Origin: Saccharothrix sp. HUAS TT1 | GTDB lineage: Bacteria > Actinomycetota > Actinomycetes > Mycobacteriales > Pseudonocardiaceae | Length of the DNA stretch: 64,000 bases | Assembly (NCBI RefSeq): GCF_040744945.1 | Contig: NZ_CP160453.1 | Coordinates: forward strand, 3,658,001 to 3,722,000 | Reading direction: 5' to 3' | Part shown: positions 1 to 9,100 of the stretch, one piece after another | How the letters are laid out: each line of letters begins with the position of its first letter | Numbering within the stretch: the first letter of the stretch is position 1 | Translations under genes and position numbers: made by a program | Notes under the pieces: model-generated | What the model was told of the DNA's origin: nothing | The model's input: only the letters and a program-made list of their open reading frames with translations | Databases searched by the model: none

Positions 1-28
1 CCGGCGCACCGACGACGCCGCCCTGGCC

Positions 29-478
29 ATGTTGCTGCGCGCCCGCCAGCGCGGCGACGCCCAGCGGCAGGAGCCGTGGGTGCGCCGCGCGCCGGAAGCG
101 CCGGCCCGACCGCCGCACGCCGACGTGATCGAGCAGCTGGCCGTGCGCCTGGTGCCGCCGTCGCTGTGGGCGGTGGTCGAGCCGCTGCTGCCACCCGCGA
201 AGGTGCGCCGCCAGGGCGGCGGCCGGGGCCGGGTGTCGGACCGGGCCATCTTCACCGCGATCGTGTTCGTCCTGACCAGCGGCTGCGCCTGGCGGCACCT
301 GCCGCCGACGTTCGGCGTGACCGTGCCGACCGTGCACCGGCGGTTCCAGGAGTGGACCGAGGCCGGGCTGTGGCTGCGGCTGCGCCGGGTGGCGGTGGAG
401 GGCGCGGCGGCCGACGCCGAGTGGCTGCGGCTGGTGCTGGACGCGGCCGAGCGGCGCGGCGCGCGAGCCGCCGGCTGA
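29..478 (+). CDS. IS5-type (DUF4096) transposase N-terminal fragment
   Basis: The last two thirds carry the signature of the DUF4096 N-terminal domain of IS5-family transposases: a SLWAVVEPLLPP stretch, a basic GGRGRVSDRAI segment, then TSGCAWRHLPP and a helix-turn-helix-like TVHRRFQEW. This domain helps DNA binding. The catalytic DDE domain that should follow is absent: the frame stops at 478 and nothing resembling it appears in other frames before the next gene at 549. The reading frame is open to the left edge of the window, so the true start may lie outside; ATG at 29 is only the first visible start. It is probably a dead insertion-sequence remnant. Confidence 0.6.
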   Translation: MLLRARQRGDAQRQEPWVRRAPEAPARPPHADVIEQLAVRLVPPSLWAVVEPLLPPAKVRRQGGGRGRVSDRAIFTAIVFVLTSGCAWRHLPPTFGVTVPTVHRRFQEWTEAGLWLRLRRVAVEGAAADAEWLRLVLDAAERRGARAAG

Positions 479-548
479 CCGGGAGCGACGCCGGCGCGGC
501 GCGCCCACGGCCTGGCGGTCCTCGCGGCCGGGCCGGTTGACTGGGGGC

Positions 549-1349
549 ATGACGCCTGTCCACGTGACCGTTGTCGAAGGTCCTGGGGACGTGCCACCGG
601 CCGTGTTCCTGCACGGGGTGCTGAGCTGGGGGTCGGACGACGCCTACGGCTTCGGCCACCAGCGCCCGCTCGCCACGCGCCGACGGCTGCTCCTGGTGGA
701 CCGCCGCGGCTTCGGGGCGAGTCCCGACCTCGACGGATCGCACCGCAGCGACTACGAGGTGGACGCCGCGGACGCCGTCACCCTCCTGGCCGGTGGCGCC
801 CACCTGGTCGGCCACTCCTACGGCGCGGTCGCCGCCATGCTCGCCGCCGCCGCCAGGCCCGACCTGGTGCGCTCGCTGTGCCTGGTCCAGCCGGGCGCGC
901 TGCGCCCGGCGGAGGACCACCCGGCCGTCGCCGAAGCCCTGACCCGCGCCCGCGCCGCCACCGCGGGCCTGCCGGCGGACCTGACGCCCGAGGACTACCT
1001 GAGGCTGTCCACCGAGGCGGTGGGCATGCCCGCGCCCGAGCCGACGCCCGCCCGGCTGCGCGCCGCGCGCACGACGATGGCCGAACGCCCGTGCTGGGAC
1101 GCCGACGTGCCGCTGCAGCCGCTGGCCGACGCCCCGTGGCCGGCCCTGGTGGTCCGCGGCGACTGGTCGGGCGCGCCGGAGGAGTACCGGCGGCTCGCGG
1201 GCGTCCCGCTGCGAGTCGCCGCCGAGGTGATCGCCCACCGGATCGGCGCCGACCTGCTCACCGTGCCCGGCTTCTACCCGCACGTCCAGCAACCGGCCGC
1301 GGTCAACGCCGCCCTGGCCGGGCTGTGGGCGCGGGCCGACGGCTCCTAG
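549..1349 (+). CDS. alpha/beta hydrolase
   Basis: A 266-residue alpha/beta-hydrolase-fold protein, probably a cytoplasmic esterase or lyase-type hydrolase of unknown substrate. An FLHG oxyanion motif lies near residue 20, followed by DRRGFGAS, the nucleophile elbow GHSYG with Ser at about residue 90, and a C-terminal FYPHVQ whose His is the likely catalytic base. There is no signal peptide. The ATG at 549 is preferred because a run of G lies just upstream; a TTG 12 bases earlier (537) is also in frame. It stands alone: upstream is an IS remnant, and downstream the kinase gene converges on it. Confidence 0.8.
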   Translation: MTPVHVTVVEGPGDVPPAVFLHGVLSWGSDDAYGFGHQRPLATRRRLLLVDRRGFGASPDLDGSHRSDYEVDAADAVTLLAGGAHLVGHSYGAVAAMLAAAARPDLVRSLCLVQPGALRPAEDHPAVAEALTRARAATAGLPADLTPEDYLRLSTEAVGMPAPEPTPARLRAARTTMAERPCWDADVPLQPLADAPWPALVVRGDWSGAPEEYRRLAGVPLRVAAEVIAHRIGADLLTVPGFYPHVQQPAAVNAALAGLWARADGS

Positions 1350-1415
1350 CCGCACCGCTGCGGGGGACTCGTCGGCGCGCCGCGGAACCGGCCGGCCGCG
1401 ACCTCGCGCCCGTCG

Positions 1416-2588
1416 TCAGGCGTGCACGCCCGCCTGGTACTTCGGCACCCGCACGCTGATCTTCGTACCGAGCCCCTGCGCCGTCTCCACGACCAGGCCG
1501 TAGTCGTCGCCGTAGCAGCGCCGCAGCCGCTCGTCGATGTTCCCCAGCCCGATCCCGGCCGTCTCGCCGACCTGGCCGGCCAGCGTGCGGCGCAGCGCGT
1601 CGGGGTCCATGCCGATGCCGTCGTCCTCGATGGTGATGTGCGCCTCCGCGCCCGCGTCGGCCGCCAGGATCGAGATGTGCCCCGGCCCGACCTTGCCCTC
1701 CATCCCGTGCCGGACCGCGTTCTCCACCAGCGGCTGCAGGCACAGGAACGGCACCGTCACCGGTAACACCTCGGGCGCGATCTGCAGCGTCACCTTCAGC
1801 CGCTCGCCGAAGCGGGCCCGTTCCAGCGCCAGGTACTGGTCGATCGACTTCAGCTCCTCCGACAGCGTGGTGAAGTCACCGGCCCGGCGGAACGAGTAGC
1901 GGGTGAAGTCGGCGAAGTCCAGCAGCAGCGTGCGAGCGCGCTCCGGGTCCGTGCGCACGTACGACGCGATGGCGGACAACGAGTTGTAGATGAAGTGCGG
2001 CGAGATCTGCGCCCGCAGCGCCCGCACCTCCGCCTCCACCAGCCGGGTCCGCGACCGGTCCAGCTCGGCCAGCTCCAACTGGCCCGACGCCCACCTCGCC
2101 ACCTCGTTCGTGGCCCGCACCAACCCGGCCGACGCCTCCCGGCTGTACGCCGCCAGCACGCCGACCACCCGGCCCTCGACGGTCAGCGGCGCGAGCACCG
2201 CCGTGTGCACCGGGCAGTCCGGCGCGGAGCACGTGATGTCGAACGCGCGGGTGCGGCCGGTGTCGAACACGTCGGCGGCCAGGCCCATCGCCTCGGTCGC
2301 GTGGTGCTCGCCGTCGCCCTCCCACGCCACCACCTCGGTCTCGTCGGTCAACGCCAGCGCGGGCGTGCCCAGCAGCGTCCGCAGGTGCTTGGCCGACTTC
2401 TTCGCCGCCTCCGGCACCAGCCCGGCGCGCAGCGGGGGAGCGGCCGACCACGCGGTGTGCAGCGTCTCGAACGTGATCCGCTGCTCGTGGGTCAGGAAGT
2501 CGTTGCGGGTGCGGGAGGTCCACCACAGCGTGATCACCACGGCCAGCCCGACGGCCAGTATCGCGCCCGCCGTGAGCAGCGCGGTCAC
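1416..2588 (-). CDS. LytS-type sensor histidine kinase
   Basis: A 390-residue membrane-anchored sensor kinase. Residues 3-24 form one membrane helix, about 60-175 look like a GAF-type sensory domain, and 190-230 are the His_kinase (LytS/YehU) domain with the phospho-acceptor in ISPHFIYN (His198). The ATPase domain shows the N box (LVENAVRHGM, Asn290), the G1 box (DDGIGMD) and GIGLGN. Cys120 and Cys125 (TCSAPDC) within the sensory part could bind a metal or act as a redox switch; this is inference. The GTG start overlaps the symporter stop by 4 bp (GTGA). As the last gene of the operon it presumably phosphorylates the LytTR regulator encoded first. Confidence 0.9.
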   Translation of the reverse strand: MTALLTAGAILAVGLAVVITLWWTSRTRNDFLTHEQRITFETLHTAWSAAPPLRAGLVPEAAKKSAKHLRTLLGTPALALTDETEVVAWEGDGEHHATEAMGLAADVFDTGRTRAFDITCSAPDCPVHTAVLAPLTVEGRVVGVLAAYSREASAGLVRATNEVARWASGQLELAELDRSRTRLVEAEVRALRAQISPHFIYNSLSAIASYVRTDPERARTLLLDFADFTRYSFRRAGDFTTLSEELKSIDQYLALERARFGERLKVTLQIAPEVLPVTVPFLCLQPLVENAVRHGMEGKVGPGHISILAADAGAEAHITIEDDGIGMDPDALRRTLAGQVGETAGIGLGNIDERLRRCYGDDYGLVVETAQGLGTKISVRVPKYQAGVHA

Positions 2589-4306
2589 AACCGGTCCTGA
2601 CTGCGCAGACCCAGGTTCTCCGGCGCGTGCAAGCGCACCATGACGTGGTTCACCCCCGGCGGCAGCCTGCGCGGCGTCAGCAGCGACACCGCGTACATCA
2701 CCACGAAGCCCAGCGGCACGGTCCACGCGGCGGGCCGGGCCAGGAACACGTGGTACCACTCGTCGCGACCACCGGCGCTGATCGTCACCAACCCGGCCAC
2801 CAGCGCGGGCAGCCCGCCCGCGACCATCCCGGCCACCGCGCCGACCGTGGTGATCCGGGTGCTCCAGATGCCCAGCACCAGCAGCGGGCACAGCGACGAC
2901 GCGGCCACCGCGAACGCCAGGCCGACCATGTCCGCCACCGGCACCTTGCCGACCAGCCACGTCATGCCCAGCGGCACCAGCACGGCCAGCACCGTCGACA
3001 CCCGGAACCCGCGCACGCCGCGCAACCGCAGCACGTCCCGGCTCAGCACGCCCGCCAGCGACACCATCAGGCCCGACGACGTGGACAGGAACGCGGCGAA
3101 CGCCCCACCGGCCACCAGCGCGCCCAGCAGCTGACCGCCCAGCCCGTCGACCATCCGGCTCGGCAGCACGAGCACCACCGCGTCCGTGTCGCCGGTCATC
3201 AGCAGCTCGGGCGTGTACAGCCGGCCGAGGGCGCCGTAGATCGGCGGCATCAGGTAGAACACGCCGAGCATCCCCAGCACGATCAACGTCGTGCGGCGCG
3301 CCGCCCGGCCGTTCGGGTTGGTGTAGAAGCGCACGATCACGTGCGGCAGGCCCATCGTGCCCAGGAACGTGGCGATGATCAGCGAGTACACCGCGTACAG
3401 CGGGAACCGCTCGCCGCCGCGCATGGGCAGCGCCCACTCGTCGTTGCCGGTCGCCGGGATGGACCGGATGTGCGGCACGGCCGCGCCCTCGGGGAACGTG
3501 AGCCGGGAACCGGCGGCCGCGGTGTGCGTGCCGGGGGTCAGCTCGCCGCCGCCGTCGACCCGCTGCCCGTCCACCCGGCCGTCGCCGGTGAACGGCGTGC
3601 CGCGGGGCGCCTCGAACGTCGTGTCGGTGTCGAAGGTGACCGTGGTCTGCTTCGGGAACTCGGGGAAGCCCGGCCCGGTCAGGTCGCGCGCGCCGTGCGC
3701 GTGCCAGGCCATCACCAGGAACACCACCGGCACCGCGATCGCGGTCAGCTTGAGCCAGTACTGGAACGCCTGCACGAACGTGATGCTGCGCATCCCGCCG
3801 GAGACCACGTTCGTGCCGACCACGACCGCCACCACCAGCGCGCCCACCCAGTTCGGCGCGCCCGTCACCGTGTTCAGGGTGAGCCCGGCGCCCTGCAGCT
3901 GCGGCAGCAGGTACAGCCACCCGATGCCGAGCGCGAACACGCTCGCCACCGCGCGCACCGCGGGCGAGGCGAACCGCGCCTCGGCGAAGTCCGGCAGCGT
4001 GTACGCGCCGCTGCGGCGCAGGGGCGCGGCGACCAGCGCGAGCAGCACCAGGTAGCCCGCCGTGTAGCCGACCGGGAACCACAGCATGTCCGGGCCGTGC
4101 GCGAAGATCAGCCCGGCGATGCCGACGAACGAGGCCGCCGACAGGTACTCGCCGCCGATCGCGGAGGCGTTCCACCAGGGCGACACGGTCCGCGAGGCGA
4201 CGAAGAAGTCCGAGGTGGTCCGCGAGATCCGCAGCCCGTACGTGCCGACCAGCATCGTCCCGACCGCGACGACCAGCACCGCGATGACGCTGTACGTGCT
4301 GCTCAC
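2585..4306 (-). CDS. sodium/solute symporter family permease (ActP/MctC-like)
   Basis: A 573-residue polytopic membrane protein of the sodium:solute symporter (SSS) family with about 13 hydrophobic segments. Family features are SDFFVASRTVSPWWNASAIGGEYLSA-like text at residues 31-58 (R-T-V-S-P, G-G-E-Y) and the conserved transmembrane-8 region AFLSTSSGLMVS. A hydrophilic insert of roughly 80 residues (about 215-295, rich in Asp, Gly and Thr) is longer than usual. Acetate/monocarboxylate permeases of this type (ActP, corynebacterial MctC) are normally encoded next to a DUF485 protein, as here, so a short-chain carboxylate substrate is the best guess. GTG start; 4-bp overlaps at both ends. Confidence 0.88.
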   Translation of the reverse strand: MSSTYSVIAVLVVAVGTMLVGTYGLRISRTTSDFFVASRTVSPWWNASAIGGEYLSAASFVGIAGLIFAHGPDMLWFPVGYTAGYLVLLALVAAPLRRSGAYTLPDFAEARFASPAVRAVASVFALGIGWLYLLPQLQGAGLTLNTVTGAPNWVGALVVAVVVGTNVVSGGMRSITFVQAFQYWLKLTAIAVPVVFLVMAWHAHGARDLTGPGFPEFPKQTTVTFDTDTTFEAPRGTPFTGDGRVDGQRVDGGGELTPGTHTAAAGSRLTFPEGAAVPHIRSIPATGNDEWALPMRGGERFPLYAVYSLIIATFLGTMGLPHVIVRFYTNPNGRAARRTTLIVLGMLGVFYLMPPIYGALGRLYTPELLMTGDTDAVVLVLPSRMVDGLGGQLLGALVAGGAFAAFLSTSSGLMVSLAGVLSRDVLRLRGVRGFRVSTVLAVLVPLGMTWLVGKVPVADMVGLAFAVAASSLCPLLVLGIWSTRITTVGAVAGMVAGGLPALVAGLVTISAGGRDEWYHVFLARPAAWTVPLGFVVMYAVSLLTPRRLPPGVNHVMVRLHAPENLGLRSQDRL

Positions 4307-4689
4307 GAACGTTCCACCAGCTCCGCGAACTCCCGTTCGCCGCGCTCGGCCTGGCGCACGTAGAACCAGCCCGCGAGCACGAACACCGGGAACACCAGGA
4401 AGCCGAGCAGCAGCCACGGCAGCGGCAGGCCGAGCAGCCGCTGCGCCCCGACCCGCGGCACGAACGTGAAGAGCAGCGGCAGCGCCGCGACGCTGCCGCA
4501 CACCACCGCGCACAGCAGCAGCCCGAGCCGCCGCTGGGTGCGGATCAGCGAGCGCATGTAGACCGCGCCGAGTTCGCTCTGCTCGTCGATCTCGCGTGAC
4601 GCCGGGTACGGGCGGGGTGCGCGCGGGGCGCGGGTGCGCGGGCTGGTCACCACGACCCGCTGGGCGTGCGGGCGCTGCGGCGAGGTCAC
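4303..4689 (-). CDS. DUF485-family small membrane protein
   Basis: A 128-residue protein with a basic, disordered N-terminus (SPRTRAPRAPRP) and two hydrophobic helices in the C-terminal half (LGLLLCAVVCGSVAALPLLF and LPWLLLGFLVFPVFVLAGWF), ending with a charged tail. This is the usual architecture of DUF485 proteins (YjcH/MctB type), which accompany SSS-family carboxylate permeases; their role is poorly understood. The GTG start at 4689 overlaps the LytTR stop, and the stop overlaps the symporter start, so translation is probably coupled through the whole operon. The N-terminal extension of about 50 residues is longer than in the enterobacterial relatives. Confidence 0.82.
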   Translation of the reverse strand: MTSPQRPHAQRVVVTSPRTRAPRAPRPYPASREIDEQSELGAVYMRSLIRTQRRLGLLLCAVVCGSVAALPLLFTFVPRVGAQRLLGLPLPWLLLGFLVFPVFVLAGWFYVRQAERGEREFAELVERS

Positions 4690-5525
4690 GACGGCTGCCG
4701 GTTGCGGCGCACCAGCAGCTGCCGGAGGTGCCGGGCGTGCCGCCTGCTGACCGGCAGCACCGCGCCGCCGATGTTGACGCTCAGGTGCCCGTCCTCCAGC
4801 CGCAGCTCGTCGATGTGGCCGAGCGAGACGAGGTGGCTGCGGTGGATGCGGACGAACCCGGCGGAGCGCCAGCGCTCCTCCAGCCCGTTGAGCGCGGCGC
4901 GGACCAGCCCGCTGCCGGTGGCGGTGTGCAGCCGGGCGTAGTCGCCGTGCGCCTCGACGTAGCGGATGTCGGCCAGCCGGATGAACCGGGTGATGCCGCC
5001 CAGCTCGACCGGGATCACCTCGTCGCCGACGTCGGGCGCCTTCTCGGCCGGCGCGGCGGCGGCCGGTTCCGCGGTCTTCGAGTCCAGCACCTCGTGCACT
5101 ATCCGGTGCACCGACTCGGCCAGCCGTTCCGCGCGGACCGGCTTGAGCAGGTAGTCGAGCGCCTTGAGCTCGAACGCCTCGACGGCCGGCTCTTGGTGCG
5201 CGGTGACGAAGACGATGCGCGGCGGTTGGGCGAACCGGGAGAGCACGCGGGCCAGGTCGAGGCCGTCCAGGCCGGGCATCCGGATGTCGAGGAAGACGGC
5301 GTCGACCGGCTGGCCGGCGTCCATCGCGCGGTGCAGCGTCCGCAGCGCCTTGGTCGCGTCCGTCACGGCCTCGACGTGACCGATGCGCGAGTCCGAGCGC
5401 AGCAGGTAGACGAGGTCTTCCAGGGCGGGGGCCTCGTCGTCCACGGCGAGCACCCGCAGCGTGCGCTCCAGCGCCCCGCGGCGCTCCGGGCCCTCGCAGA
5501 GCGGGCAGGGGAGTCCTGAGGTCAT
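4686..5525 (-). CDS. LytTR-family response regulator
   Basis: A 279-residue two-component regulator. The receiver domain (residues 23-145) has the acidic pair VDDE, phospho-acceptor Asp80 (FLDIRMPG), Thr108 and Lys128 (YLLKPV). Residues about 170-270 form the LytTR DNA-binding domain (RYVEAHGDYARLHT, FVRIHRSHLV). It is the first gene of a four-gene minus-strand operon that ends with its LytS-type kinase partner, with a carboxylate-type symporter between them. Such LytTR/LytS pairs often control transport genes, so autoregulation of this operon is plausible. The N-terminus carries an unusual CPLC pair before the receiver. ATG start at 5525. Confidence 0.92.
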   Translation of the reverse strand: MTSGLPCPLCEGPERRGALERTLRVLAVDDEAPALEDLVYLLRSDSRIGHVEAVTDATKALRTLHRAMDAGQPVDAVFLDIRMPGLDGLDLARVLSRFAQPPRIVFVTAHQEPAVEAFELKALDYLLKPVRAERLAESVHRIVHEVLDSKTAEPAAAAPAEKAPDVGDEVIPVELGGITRFIRLADIRYVEAHGDYARLHTATGSGLVRAALNGLEERWRSAGFVRIHRSHLVSLGHIDELRLEDGHLSVNIGGAVLPVSRRHARHLRQLLVRRNRQPS

Positions 5526-5561
5526 CGAAGTCCAATGCGATCCGGTCGGCGGCGTCGGCGA

Positions 5562-5870
5562 TCAGACCACCGGACGCCTATCCTCACCCTTCGGGGTGGC
5601 CAAGGGCAATGACCGGCGCGCGGCCTCCGCGTCACCGAGCGTCATCTCCAGTTCGAGGAACGCCTCCTCGGCCCGCCGCGCGGCCAGCGAGACCGACGCC
5701 GCGGCGGCGCTGCCGACCAGCCTGCGGGTCGGCCCGTGCAACCCGCGCACCACGTCCGACCACTCGTCGACCACCCGGGCCAGCGCGGTGAGCGCGCAGA
5801 CCAGCTCGGCGGACGTGCGGGGCGCCGGGTCCGCGATCCGCGCCAGTCCGACGTGCGGATCGGAGTCCAT
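5562..5870 (-). CDS. small conserved-looking protein of unknown function
   Basis: A 102-residue protein that I do not recognise. It is predicted almost wholly helical, rich in Ala, Arg and Glu, without membrane segment or signal peptide. The ATG at 5870 is preceded by GGGGGAT, a plausible ribosome binding site; an upstream in-frame extension through an AT-rich stretch looks non-coding. It lies just upstream of, and on the same strand as, the LytTR regulator, 36 bp away, so it may be co-transcribed with that operon. Third-position GC is high, which supports coding. Confidence 0.5.
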   Translation of the reverse strand: MDSDPHVGLARIADPAPRTSAELVCALTALARVVDEWSDVVRGLHGPTRRLVGSAAAASVSLAARRAEEAFLELEMTLGDAEAARRSLPLATPKGEDRRPVV

Positions 5871-5971
5871 GCCATCCCCCACGGTGAGCCACCCGAATAT
5901 CGAAACCAGATGTTCCCGTTCCCGCCCACACGGGTCAACGACCCTAAGGAGTGGTCTCAATCGGACCTCCC

Positions 5972-6109
5972 ACGAGTCGAACCCCCACGTCCCGCGAGTC
6001 GAACACTCAGGACCCCCGAATTCAACACTCGCGTCTGCCGACGAGCACGCGAATGTCGAACTCGGGGGCCGTGAACGTTCGACTCGCGGGTCCCGAGTGT
6101 TCGACTCGC
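5972..6109. repeat. 138-bp inverted array of 22-bp units
   Basis: Two arms of phased units face each other around a 14-nt centre (6034-6047). Left units are 5972-5993, 5994-6015 and 6016-6033; right units are 6048-6065, 6066-6087 and 6088-6109. Typical unit core: GCGAGTCGAACACTCGGG. By position the inner, middle and outer pairs match at 15/18, 18/22 and 16/22 bases. It ends 3 bp before the stop codon of the AfsR-like gene, so in RNA it would form a long imperfect hairpin in that gene's 3' region. It is not CRISPR: there are no spacers. Confidence 0.85.
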
Positions 6110-6112
6110 CGG

Positions 6113-9100
6113 TCAGGGGAGGTCGGTCAGGGCGGTGGTGGTTTGGGATTCGACGTCGCCGAAGCCGCTGCGCAGGGCCAGGTCGCGGCCCACCCGGGCG
6201 TGGCGGAGGGCTTCGACGGGGCGGCCGTCAGCGGCGAGGGCGCGGATCAGGTGGACGTGGGAGCGGGCCACGCCGTAGCGGTAGTCGCTGGACGTGGCCA
6301 GTTCCAGGGCGCGCAGGTGGGCGGCCACGGCGCGGGACGGTTTGCCCAGGTGGCGCAGCACGAGGCCGAGCGCGTTGTGCACCTCGGACTCGATCCGCGG
6401 GCAGCCGCCCAGCTCCTGCACCAGCGCCAACGACCGCTGCGCCGTCCGCAGCGCCTCCGCGTGCTCGCCGCCCAGGCACAACGCCGTCGCCAGGTGCGCC
6501 ATCGCCTCCGCCCGAGCGTGCCGCGCCCCCGTCCGGAACCACGCCGCCAACGCGTGCCGCAGCAGCTCCACCGCCTCCGCGTGCTCACCGGCCGCCGTGT
6601 GGCACCGGCCCAGCAGCGCGGCGCACGAGGCTTCCAGGTTCACCCCGGCCGCCGTCCGGGCCAGCGCCAGCCCCTCCGACAGCAGCGACTTCGCCACCAC
6701 CAGCTCGCCGCGCATCATCCGCAACGCCCCGAGCCCGGCCAGCGCCCCGATCCGCACGTGCGGCCCGGCCCAGTCCTGCCCGCTCAACGCCATCAGCCGG
6801 TCGAACGAGGCGAACGCCGCCGGGAACTCGCCCAGCTCCAGGTGCACCACGCCGTCCAGCCCGGCGTGCAGCCACACCGCCCGCCCCACCGGCCGCGCCG
6901 CCCGCAGGTACCGCTGCGCCGACCGCAGGTTGCCCAGGTTGCGGTGCTCGGCCGCCAGCCACACCAGCATCATCGTCTCGGCCTCGTGGTCGCCGGCGGC
7001 CCGCGTCGCGCCCAGGGCGGCGTCGATCGCCCGCACGAACTCCACGTGGTGCCCGTGCGAGCCGAAGTACCCGCCGACGGCGTCGATCAGCTGCCACGCC
7101 ATCGGCAGCGGCCCGTGCTGCGCGCAGTGCTCGGTCGCCGCCAGCACGCTCGGCCGTTCCGCGTCCAGCCACTCCCGGGCCGCGTCCGGGCTCATCCGGG
7201 GCGGCCCGGACACGCCCAGCTCCGGGTACAGCACGTTCCCGACCTCGACCGACGTGGTCAGGTACCAGTCGAACAGCCGCCGCCGCGCCGACTCCAGGTC
7301 CTCGCCGGCCGCCGCCGCGCGGTCGGCCGCGTAGTCGTGCAGCAGGTCGTGCAGCGCGAACCGGTCCGGCCCGACCCGCTGCACGAGGTGCGCCGACGCC
7401 AGGTCCTCCAGCAGCCCGCGCGCCACCCCCTCGGACGCGTCCAGCAGCGCCGCCGCGCCGAACACGCTGAAGTCCGGCCCCGGCAGCAGCCCGGTCAGCC
7501 GGAACAGCCGCGCCGCCTGCGGCGTCAACGCCGCGTAGGACAGGTCGAACGCCCGCCGTACGGCCGCCGTGTCGTCGTTGTCCACCGCCAGCGCGGCCAA
7601 CCGGTCGCCGCCGCGCAGCTCCTCCACGTACGACGCGACGTCGACGTGCGACGAGCCGACCAGGTTGCCCAGCGCGATCCGCAGCGCCAGCGGCAGGTAG
7701 CCGCACAGCCGGGCCAGCTCGCCGAGCGCGTCGAACTGCGTCACGGCCGCCTCCGCGCCGAGCGACCTGGCCAGCAGCTTCCACGCCTCGTCGCCGCGCA
7801 GCACGTCCAGCCGCACGGTGGTGGCGCGCAGCCGCAGCTCGTTGCGGCTGGTGATCAGCACCGAGCAGCCGGGGTCGGCGGGCAGCAGCGGCAGCACCTG
7901 CTCGACCGACGCCGCGTTGTCCAGCGTGATCAGCACCCGCCTGCCGCGCAGCCGGGCCCGGTAGCCGTCGACCAGCTCTTCCTCGTCGACCGGGATGTGG
8001 TCGGACCGCACGCCCATCGCCCGCAGGAACCGGGCCAGCACGGCCGACGTCGGCAGCGGGGGTGACGTGGAGTGCCCGCGCAGGTTCACGTACAGCTGGC
8101 CGTCGGGGTAGCGGTCGCGCACCGCGTGCGCCACCGAGATGGCGAACGCCGTCTTGCCGACGCCCGGCGGCCCGCACACCACCACGGCCGCCGTCGCGCG
8201 CGTCAGCAACCCGGTCACCCGGCCCAGCTCCGCGCCGCGGCCGACGAAGTTGCCGACCGGCGCGGGCAGCTGCGACACCGGCGCCCACGTGCCCGCGGCG
8301 GGCTGGTGCAGCGCCGGGTCGCCGGTGAGGATCGCGTGGTGCACGGCGCGCAGCGAATCGCTCGGGTCCACGCCCAGCTCCCGCGCCAGCGCCGTCGACG
8401 CCTGCCGGTAGGCGTCCAGCGCGTCGGCCTGCCGGTCGACCCGGTACAGCGCCACCATCAGCTGCGACCAGAACCGCTCGCGCAGCGGGTGCTGCGCGGT
8501 CAGCCGGCGCAGGTCGGCGATCACCTCGTCGCACCGGTCCAGCCGCAGCTTCACGTCGACCAGCTCGGAGATCACCCGCAGCCGCCGCTCGGCGAGGTTG
8601 GGCGCCTCCGTCTCGTGCAGCGACTCCGACGGCACGTCGGCCAGCGGCGGGCCGTGCCAGCACTGCAGCGCGCGCTCGTAGCACCCGGCGGCGGCGGCGA
8701 AGTCCTCGGCGGCGGCCAGTTCCGCGCCCTCCTCGGCCAGCGCCTCGAACCGGTGCAGGTCCAGCGCGCCGGCCGGCAGGTCGATCCGGTAGCCGGTGGG
8801 GGTGGTGTGGATGAGCCGCGGGTCGCCGAGCGCGCGCCGCAACCGCATCACGTACACCGGCAACGTCTGCGCCGCGCGGTCCGGCGGGTTCTCGCCCCAC
8901 ACCCGGCGGATCAGGTCGCTCGCGGGCACCGAGCGGTTCGCGCCGAGCAGCAGGGTGGCCAGGACGATGCGGTGCTTGGCGGCGGTGACGGGGACCGAGC
9001 GGCCGTTCCGGCGGACCACGAGGGACCCCAGCACGCCGAACTCGTCCTGCGACAGGGCTGACCGCCTCCGTTCTCTCCCGACGTTGACATGCTCGTGCCC

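Noticed and set aside
1416..4175. Long minus-strand open frame covering kinase and symporter region
   Set aside because: Only the part from 2588 to 1416 has kinase motifs; the rest is the antisense-like shadow of the symporter gene in another frame.
5972..6109. Possible CRISPR array (repeated 22-bp blocks)
   Set aside because: Units are adjacent without spacers and the two sides are inverted copies of each other; no cas genes nearby.
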